From positions 8,786,293 to 8,850,292 of the forward strand of contig NC_086360.1 in NCBI RefSeq assembly GCF_036324505.1: a DNA stretch of 64,000 bases. Reading direction: 5' to 3'. Every line of letters starts with the position of its first letter. Positions within the stretch are counted from its first letter, which is position 1. Shown one piece after another: positions 58,283 through 64,000 of this stretch. The notes below the pieces were generated by a model. That model was not told the DNA's origin and ran no database searches. It was given only the letters and a program-made list of their open reading frames with translations. Source of the stretch: Eleginops maclovinus. Its lineage: Eukaryota > Chordata > Actinopteri > Perciformes > Eleginopidae. A program made the position numbers and the translations under genes.

Positions 58283-58780
58283 ATTCAGTTGAATTGCGGT
58301 GATCACAGTATAAACGCAAGGTTCCACAAATCAAACAAGGATCCCTATCATTTATTCCACACCCACTAGGATGACACATGGGGGTAGCGCAGGACAGAGT
58401 GTCCACAAAGTGTCGATCTCCGAAACAAACCACTCTTTGGATCCCAGGCAGGCATCAACGCAATCTGTCGTTTACCGTCATCTCCAGCTGCGTGTCGATT
58501 CAGAGTCAACTCTCGCGGGCCGCAACGAAATAGTAGAGGCAACATGGTCAAGGAAAAGCATTCGCAGTTGGTCATGCAAATACCCGTGATATAATTATTT
58601 GGGCTCAAAACCTTTAAGGACAAACCCGCAGTTCACAGATTCCACGTGGGTCACGCCAATATATTGATCCCTTGATACGTTAAACTGCAGCAAAATAAAC
58701 TGGCATGCTTAATCTCACACAGTACTTATAAATGACATCAACACGCTGATTAAGGACCAAATAACAGAGCTACCATTCAG
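58283..58780 (+). pseudogene. Degraded partial duplicate of xbp1 exon 1 and the start of intron 1
   Basis: The segment aligns in order with about 60175-60765. It covers the xbp1 5' UTR, the start codon (ATG at 58378-58380), most of exon 1, the exon/intron junction (CGCAG at about 58563-58567) and roughly 200 bp of intron 1. Shared landmarks include GGATCCCAGGCAGGC, TACCGTCATC, ATACCCGTGATATA, AAGGACAAACCCG and GTTAAACTGCAGCA. The exon part is 190 nt instead of 236 nt, and the loss is spread over many one- to few-base deletions, often in homopolymers, with comparatively few substitutions. The reading frame is destroyed. The copy abuts the truncated Tc1 element on its right. It could be a decayed tandem duplicate, but the error pattern is more like unpolished long-read sequence placed in an assembly gap. 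Confidence 0.85.
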
Positions 58781-58795
58781 TAGACACACTAACGC

Positions 58796-59710
58796 TGCCA
58801 CGGACTTAAATCCTGCAGTTCCAGACGTGTCCCCCTGCTTAAGCCAGTACATGTCCAGGCCCGTCGGAAGTTTGCTAGAGGGCATTTGGATGATCCAGAA
58901 GAGGATTGGGAGAATGTCATATGGTCAGATGAAACCAAAATAGAACTTTTTGGTAAAAACTCAACACGTCGTGTTTGGAGGAGAAAGAATGCAGAGTTGC
59001 ATCCAAAGAACACCATACCTACTGTGAAGCATGGGGGTGGAAACATCATGCTTTGGGGCTGTTTTTCTGCAAAGGGACCAGGACGACTGATCCGTGTAAA
59101 GGAAAGAATGAATGGGGCCATGTATCGTGAGATTTTGAGTGAAAACCTCCTTCCATCAGCAAGGGCACTGAAGATGAAGCGTGGCTGGGTCTTTCAGCAT
59201 GACAATGATCCCAAACACACCGCCAGGGCAACGAAGGAGTGGCTTCGCAAGAAGCATTTCAAGGTCCTGGAGTGGTCTAGTCAGCCTCCAGATCTCAACC
59301 CATAGAAAATCTTTGGAGGGAGTTGAAAGTCCATGTTGCCCAGCGACAGCCCCAAAACATCACTGCTTTAGAGGAGATCTGCATGGAGGAATGGGCCAAA
59401 ATACCAGCAACAGTGTGTGAAAACCTTGTGAAGACTTACAGAAAACGTTTGACCTCTGTCATTGCCAACAAAGGGTATATAACAAAGTATTGAGATGAAC
59501 TTTTGTTATTGACCAAATACTTATTTTCCACAATCATTTGAAAATAAATTCTTTAAAAATCCTACAATGTGATTTCCTGGATTTTTTTTCTCATTTTGTC
59601 TCTCATAGTTGAGGTATACCTATGATAAAAATTACAGGCCTCTCTCATCTTTTTAAATAGGAGAACTTGATCAATTGGTGGCTGACTAAATACTTTTTTG
59701 CCCCACTGTA
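58796..59710 (+). mobile_element. Tc1-like DNA transposon, 5'-truncated
   Basis: The element carries the C-terminal two-thirds of a Tc1-family transposase and ends with an intact 3' terminal inverted repeat. On the minus strand the repeat begins CAGTGGGGCAAAAAAGTATT (from 59708), and the TA target dinucleotide is at 59709-59710. The 5' terminal repeat and the coding sequence for the N-terminal DNA-binding domain are missing. The left boundary falls where the degraded xbp1 copy ends, around 58780-58800. An element with one terminal repeat cannot move. Confidence 0.92.
58803..59493 (+). pseudogene. Tc1 transposase fragment, frameshifted
   Basis: The frame preserves the DDE catalytic core in part. 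The first aspartate is in VIWSDETK (just after 58920), the second is in FQHDND (GAC at 59201-59203), and the glutamate is in the conserved IENLW block (GAA at 59305-59307). A single missing base in the CCC run at 59299-59301 causes a premature TAG at 59303-59305, right before the glutamate. After the shift the frame is open to a normal terminal TGA at 59491-59493. Allowing for the lost base, the spacing fits the DD34E signature of Tc1. The paired helix-turn-helix domain and nuclear localisation signal are absent. Confidence 0.92.
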
Positions 59711-60059
59711 TGTAATGGATCCAGTAAACTCCAAATCAATGGCATGGCTCCACAATCAATACAGTGCAAGTACAATAGTTCTAATTTGAATTGAGGACTG
59801 CACGTGTCTGTGTGTAAAATCTGACGCAAATCTTTGAAATAGGCATCTGAGTAAACACTGAAATCATAATTTACTCTATTAAACTATAATGTCTGGTTCA
59901 CAGTGCAAATGATGAAATGTTTAGAGAACAACATACAATGGCTATGAGAGGATTGACTTGTAAACAGAAATTGACAGCAAGTATTGAAGGGGATTTACAC
60001 TTTAAAAGGAACTTTGGTTAAATTTACTTTGAAAGCAGAGTGAAACTTTAAATGCAAAT
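59711..60059. other. Unique AT-rich sequence upstream of the xbp1 promoter
   Basis: I see no gene, repeat or clear regulatory motif between the Tc1 end and the xbp1 proximal promoter. Confidence 0.6.
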
Positions 60060-60287
60060 TTCATCAGCAAAGCGACCAATCACAGGCCGTAAACAGGTTG
60101 CGTCAGAGTCACAGGGAGCCTATCAGCTATCACCACGACAGTAGAAAAGGACCGGAGGTGCAGCCCTTCTTGTTCAACAGTTTAGAATTGCCGGTGATCA
60201 GGCAAGTAGTGAAACCGCAAGGGTTCCACTAAATACAAAAAGGATACCCTATTCATTTTTATTTCAGCACCCCCTAGGATATACAAC
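60060..60287 (+). promoter_or_regulatory. xbp1: xbp1 proximal promoter and 5' UTR
   Basis: A CCAAT box lies at 60076-60080 and a TGCGTCAG CRE/AP-1-like motif at about 60099-60106. An ERSE-like element, CCTAT-N9-CCACG, lies at 60119-60137 and differs from the ER-stress response element CCAAT-N9-CCACG by one base in the NF-Y half. Vertebrate XBP1 is induced by ATF6 through an ERSE, so the element is well placed. No TATA box is evident. Where the UTR starts is unknown; the duplicated segment begins near 60175. Confidence 0.5.
60119..60137 (+). promoter_or_regulatory. ERSE-like element (CCTAT-N9-CCACG)
   Basis: The CCACG half (60133-60137, the ATF6/XBP1 side) is perfect, the spacer is exactly 9 nt, and the NF-Y half is CCTAT instead of CCAAT. 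It lies about 150 bp before the xbp1 ATG. Confidence 0.45.
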
Positions 60288-60523
60288 ATGGTGGTGGTAG
60301 CAGCAGGGACAGGAGTGTCCCACAAAGTGCTCCTGATCTCCGGGAAACAAACCAGCTCCTCTTGCGGATCCCAGGCAGGCTTCAACCGGCCCATCTCTGT
60401 CGTTTTACCGTCATCCTCCAGCCCGGCGTCGTCGGATTCAGAGTCCAACTCCTCCGCGGGGCCGCCCATACGAAAAAGACAGAGGCTCACACACTTGAGT
60501 CCAGAGGAAAAAGCACTTCGCAG
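60288..60523 (+). CDS. xbp1: xbp1 exon 1 (coding part)
   Basis: It encodes residues 1-78 and two bases of codon 79, starting MVVVAAGTGVSHKVLLISGK and ending at the start of the basic region (EEKALR, then R split across the junction). The donor is AG|GTTGGT. This exon is the source of the degraded copy about 1.9 kb upstream. Confidence 0.96.
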
Positions 60524-62508
60524 GTTGGTTCATGACAAATACCCCGTGATATATAATTATGTATGGGCTCAAAATCTTTAAGGACAAACCCGGCCATTGT
60601 TCACAGTATTACCACAGGGTCACGCCCAAATATATTGATCCCTTTGATTTGACGTTTAAACTGCAGCACAAATAAACTAGGTCAATGCTTAATCTCACAA
60701 TATTATTATAAATACATCATCTACGCTGTTTTAAATGGCACCATAAAGCAGTTTACATTATTTGTCGAAATGTTATGACCCTTGGACTTTGAACTAGCTT
60801 GTCAAATTGCTATCTGAGCGATTTGACTGTCCGCAGACCCGCCCGTCACTGAGCAGGATACTGATATCCTGGTATGTATGCGTGGCAGCAACATGGCCGG
60901 GGATTGCGCAGTACTCTGAACTCAAGTCATGTCAGGAGGCTTAGTCAGCATCATGGAAAAATGTGTGCTAAATTCCTGATTTTTTTCTACCCCCACCCTT
61001 TTCGTCTATTTCTTTTCCAGGAAACTTAAGAACAGAGTCGCAGCCCAGACAGCCAGAGACAGGAAAAAAGCCAAAATGGGAGAGCTGGAACAGCAGGTCA
61101 TAGAGTTGGAGCTGGAGGTAAAAAAACGTCATATAAAAACAGAGTGAAGCCATGAATTCCTCTTATTTTATTCATAAATATGTCTTGTGATAATGTTCAG
61201 CATATACCCACTGTGTAGATGTATTGCATTTTTATTTAAATCCTATACAATTAATGTTTTTAGTGTTGCAAAAGAAAAACTAAACTACATTGCAAAACCA
61301 CAATGTAGTTGCATAACTAGTCTTGGTTTGTTCATGTCATGCATCACTTCCCCATAAACAGTTGCTAGTTTCACGTTCAAACATCTGTGTTCTCTCCCCG
61401 CAGAATCAGAAACTTCACATTGAAAACAGGCTACTTCGGGAAAAATCAAGCGGCCTTTTGACCGAAAATGAGGAACTGAGACAGAGACTTGGGTTGGACA
61501 CCCTCGACTCGAAAGAGGAGGTACGATTGCGATGCCCTTTGATTGGGGTGGAGGGGAAAAATAGGATTGGGTTGTAGTGATTGTCATTGTTTTGAGTATA
61601 GTTTCCCTAATTCAGTTGTTCTCATTCATTTTCTTAACAGGTTCAGAGTTTGTTATCCATCGGGAATGACGCAGGTTTAGGGATCGGGTCTTCTGAGTCC
61701 GCAGCACTCAGGCTATGTGTGCCTCCGCAGCAGGTGCAGGCCCAGCAGTCCCTAAATCTGAAGACTTCTCAATGGATTCAGATGATTCTGACTCTTCAGA
61801 CAATGAGGTGAGTCTGTCATATGGATGTCTCCTTTTACTATGAAGTCATGTCTTGAGATTTAAATCCTGTCTCTAAGAAATCCACTAGAGTCAGGTCAAG
61901 GGTCACTAGGCTAATCTCCTATTTTGTTCCCCCTTCACTAGTCTGATTTGCTCATGGGCATTCTGGACATCCTTGACCCAGAGCTTTTCCTCAAGTCTTG
62001 TGAGCAGGAGTGCCAGGAGCCGCAGGTGCTGCTGGTCGGAGGGGGGAACCCAGTACCTTCCGCCACACCTGCGACTCTGGGGGCCCCATCAGTTAAGCTG
62101 GAGGCCCTTAATGAACTGATCCACTTTGACCACATTTACACGAAGCCCGTGGAGGAGGTGAGCATCGGGCAGTGCAACGACCTGGAGAGCGACACAGAGC
62201 AAATCGATGAGGCTATCTTATCCGTGGTGGTGCTCGAGGAGGAGACCGTCTCCGTTAAAGACGAGCCGGAGGAAGTGGTCATCCCCAGCTGTGACACTCA
62301 CAGTCAGGTGGATGAGTTTTTCTCTGAAACCTCCTCCCCTGCCCTCGGCGGCCTAGATAAGGAAGCCTGTCTTGCGGACACCTACAGCGACTCCGGATAC
62401 GAAGGGTCCCCTTCCCCTTTCAGCGACATGTCCTCTCCCCTGTGCTCGGAGAGCACCTGGGAAGACATGTTTGCTAATGAACTCTTCCCCCAGCTTATCA
62501 GTGTCTGA
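60288..62508 (+). CDS. xbp1: XBP1, X-box binding protein 1 (bZIP transcription factor of the unfolded protein response)
   Basis: There are five coding exons: 60288-60523, 61021-61117, 61404-61520, 61641-61807 and 61942-62508. All have consensus GT-AG borders, and the count matches human XBP1. After IRE1 removes the 26-nt intron in exon 4 the product, XBP1s, is 385 aa (human 376). It has a variable N-terminus, a basic region with RKRQRLTHLSPEEKALRRKL (about residues 62-81) and NRVAAQTARDRKKAK, a leucine zipper (about 98-142), and an acidic transactivation domain ending FANELFPQLISV. XBP1s works in the nucleus on ER-chaperone, ERAD and lipid genes. The unspliced mRNA ends at TGA 62117-62119 and encodes a 264-aa XBP1u. 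The start ATG has A at -3 and G at +4. All exons are intact, unlike the noisy copy upstream. Confidence 0.97.
60524..61020 (+). other. xbp1 intron 1
   Basis: This intron of about 0.5 kb has a pyrimidine-rich acceptor ending TTTTCCAG. Its first ~240 bp are shared with the degraded upstream duplicate. It contains a CCTTTGAT motif near 60645, and no other feature was seen. Confidence 0.9.
61021..61117 (+). CDS. xbp1: xbp1 exon 2 (basic region and start of zipper)
   Basis: It completes codon 79 and encodes residues 80-111: KLKNRVAAQTARDRKKAKMG, then ELEQQVIELELE. These are the DNA-contacting NxxAAxxxR-type residues of the bZIP and the first heptads. It ends at phase 0 before GTAAAA. Confidence 0.97.
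61118..61403 (+). other. xbp1 intron 2
   Basis: This is an AT-rich intron of 286 bp with acceptor CTCCCCGCAG. Nothing else was noted in it. Confidence 0.9.
61404..61520 (+). CDS. xbp1: xbp1 exon 3 (leucine zipper)
   Basis: It encodes residues 112-150, NQKLHIENRLLREKSSGLLT through ENEELRQRLGLDTLDSKEE, with leucines or equivalents at heptad spacing. It ends at phase 0 before GTACGA. Confidence 0.96.
61521..61640 (+). other. xbp1 intron 3
   Basis: This is a short intron of 120 bp with acceptor TTCTTAACAG. Confidence 0.9.
61641..61807 (+). CDS. xbp1: xbp1 exon 4 (contains the IRE1 unconventional intron)
   Basis: The exon is 167 nt in the unspliced mRNA and 141 nt after IRE1 processing. The processed frame reads ESAAGAGPAVPKSEDFSMDS across the join and enters the transactivation domain. 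The unprocessed frame reads ESAALRLCVPPQQVQAQQS and then TSQWIQMILTLQ, which corresponds to the XBP1u hydrophobic region. The donor is GAG|GTGAGT. Confidence 0.96.
61702..61727 (+). promoter_or_regulatory. xbp1: IRE1-cleaved 26-nt unconventional intron of xbp1 mRNA
   Basis: The excised segment starts CAGCACTCAGGC and ends GCCTCCG. Both cleavage sites fit the IRE1 stem-loop consensus CNG|CAGN: CCG|CAGC at 61699-61705 and CCG|CAGC at 61725-61731. The length is exactly 26 nt, as in mammals. IRE1 cuts the cytoplasmic mRNA under ER stress and RtcB ligates it, shifting the frame to XBP1s. Confidence 0.97.
61808..61941 (+). other. xbp1 intron 4
   Basis: This is a short conventional intron of 134 bp with acceptor CCTTCACTAG. 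Confidence 0.92.
61942..62508 (+). CDS. xbp1: xbp1 exon 5 (XBP1s activation domain; XBP1u C-terminus in the other frame)
   Basis: In the spliced frame it encodes residues 198-385. These include SDLLMGILDILDP, the conserved LNELIHFDHIYTKP block, an acidic region with SVKDEPEE, the SGYEGSPSPFSDMSS degron-like motif and the terminal WEDMFANELFPQLISV. In the unspliced frame it encodes LICSWAFWTSLTQS (hydrophobic region 2) and ends RLWGPHQLSWRPLMN at TGA 62117-62119. That ending parallels the human XBP1u arrest peptide, which also ends in PLMN. Confidence 0.97.
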   Translation, partial: SDLLMGILDILDPELFLKSCEQECQEPQVLLVGGGNPVPSATPATLGAPSVKLEALNELIHFDHIYTKPVEEVSIGQCNDLESDTEQIDEAILSVVVLEEETVSVKDEPEEVVIPSCDTHSQVDEFFSETSSPALGGLDKEACLADTYSDSGYEGSPSPFSDMSSPLCSESTWEDMFANELFPQLISV

Positions 62509-62990
62509 ATCAACCATCAAGCCCAATAAGTTATAATATATATTTACATACGAGCATTAATGTGTAGTTTTAATAACAATGGAGAAGCACACAATGCTTC
62601 AGAGTACCGTAGAACACAGCTGAATCCACTTCTGTATAGGCTAAAGTTAAGCACATAATCTCCTTTATATTACAGCGGGTCTGTACCAATGGCGATGCTG
62701 CATTGACTTGTGGGAGATGGAGTTCATGACAGCTAATTTTGGCATCATTTAATTACTGCAGAGAATTTAAGATTGATTTCAAATCTTTCCCTCACGGTTC
62801 ATGATGACACGTGGTTAGCATCAAGTATTTCTGCCAATTATTAGGGGGATGGGGACCGATCATTTAAATATAACCTTTTTATTTATTTGTGTATTCTGCT
62901 TCGGAGTCATTGTATGTGAAACCGCTTTCTTCTAATTTGTCCACGCTCTCTATGTAGTCTACTGCATTAAAAAACTTTTGCATTGCATCT
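62509..62990 (+). other. xbp1 3' UTR
   Basis: This is non-coding AT-rich sequence after the XBP1s stop codon. The first good polyadenylation signal is ATTAAA at 62966-62971, followed by a TG/T-rich stretch (GTCTTTTGTTTTAAG). An AATAAA at 63116-63121 is an alternative. Confidence 0.6.
62966..62971 (+). terminator. Likely xbp1 polyadenylation signal (ATTAAA)
   Basis: The hexamer ATTAAA lies about 460 nt after the stop codon with a downstream T/GT-rich element. The second candidate, AATAAA at 63116-63121, is about 150 nt further on. Confidence 0.5.
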
Positions 62991-64000
62991 CGTCTTTTGT
63001 TTTAAGTCATTGTAACTGCTTATACAGCGAGGAACAAACTGGTTTTTGGAGAATAATTCTCTCTATAGTATTTAGTTCTCAAATGAAAATGCCAATCATG
63101 AAAGCAGAAGGTTGAAATAAAGGATAGTTATCGCAGGTAATGTTTAAATAATACATTACTTGGAGGATTTTCTTTTTGACTATGAGAACAAGAAATGGGA
63201 AGACGAGTAGACATGCAGCAAAGGATTGAGCTTTAATATATGGGAAGGCCTGCTGGGTGACAGTGTCTGCCATGAAGTTTGCTGCTTTTTAATGGTAACT
63301 TGCTGAAGTAGTTGATCAATCAACAGGGCAGTGGCAATTTAGGTCATTTATCTAGCAGAATTGTTAACTTACTGCCTCTCAATTATATGGCATTCTCCAG
63401 CTTTATATTGTAGTCCAAACATTTTGCACAGAACCAATTAATTAATTTTCACGTTGAACTCTGCAAAAGAAAACGCCTTATTTTAGACCAAAGCAATGCA
63501 GTGTGTCTATCTGTAATTAACAGATCAGATAATTAAAAGGGAACCAAAACATGAACCACAAAATTATATTTTCTCTGAAATGACATTATTAATGAATGAT
63601 TATCCCGGTGTGAATGCCAAAACCTGTGATTTGGGGTAACAAGCCAAAAAATGTTGGAAACTTCTAGACTAAGCAATGAATTAGAAAAACTAATGGAGGA
63701 ATTAATCAACACTCAAAACAAATAGGGAAACCTGTTCAAACCAAGACATCTTGTGTCTTTAATTTAAATCCCATCACTAATGTAATTACCTCCAGGGTAG
63801 AGATATCAGGAGTTTTAATTATGCAAATTACTGTTAATCCGAAAATGTTAACTGTGCTCTTAGTTCGGTATGAAGGGTCGGAGTGTCGGAGGGCATTAGG
63901 TTTTTTTTCACAAAAAAACTAAAACTCTTTCCAATCCTCAACTGTGAATTAATCTAACAGGTGTACATACACACTGTTTATACACCCTATCTCTCTTGCT
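62991..64000. other. Intergenic sequence downstream of xbp1
   Basis: No gene, RNA or mobile element was recognised. The stretch near 63770-63850 contains an octamer-like ATGCAAAT and AATTA-type motifs but no stronger signal. Confidence 0.6.

Noticed and set aside
58378..58567. Second functional xbp1 first exon or paralogue
   Set aside because: The frame is destroyed by many small deletions, so it cannot encode the XBP1 N-terminus.

Overview
This window is vertebrate genomic DNA, almost certainly from a ray-finned (teleost) fish. It has spliced genes with GT-AG introns, very long CA/GT microsatellites, a Tc1-like transposon of the kind abundant in fish, and short fish-type SINE, LINE-tail and hAT-MITE remnants. 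Two protein-coding genes can be supported, arranged head to head. On the minus strand are the first two coding exons of znrf3, the transmembrane E3 ubiquitin ligase that removes Frizzled receptors from the cell surface. On the plus strand is complete xbp1, the bZIP transcription factor of the unfolded protein response. The human XBP1 and ZNRF3 genes are also divergent neighbours (chromosome 22q12), so this is conserved synteny.

Layout: 1-11098 is part of znrf3 intron 2 (exon 3 onward lies beyond the left edge). 11099-11221 is znrf3 exon 2. 11222-44165 is the ~33 kb intron 1, with several very long CA tracts, a tRNA-derived SINE, LINE 3' tails, two hAT-MITE-like remnants, a 35-bp perfect inverted repeat and a paired TCF/LEF-like site. 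44166-44396 is znrf3 coding exon 1, encoding a signal peptide and the start of the ectodomain. 44397-60287 is the divergent intergenic region. It holds a (CT)52 tract just upstream of znrf3, more CA/GT tracts, a 5'-truncated and frameshifted Tc1 element (about 58800-59710), and a deletion-riddled second copy of xbp1 exon 1 (about 58283-58780). 60288-62508 is xbp1 in five exons, followed by its 3' UTR and downstream sequence.

The xbp1 gene keeps the whole IRE1 switch. A 26-nt unconventional intron sits in exon 4, its removal shifts the frame to give the 385-aa XBP1s activator, and the unspliced frame encodes a 264-aa XBP1u with the second hydrophobic region and the C-terminal arrest-peptide-like tail. 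Several kilobases of the window are simple repeat, and most long open reading frames are HTHT/CVCV translations of CA/GT tracts. I see no undescribed multi-gene system. The oddest object is the noisy partial duplicate of xbp1 exon 1, which is either an assembly artefact or a strangely indel-biased pseudogene.
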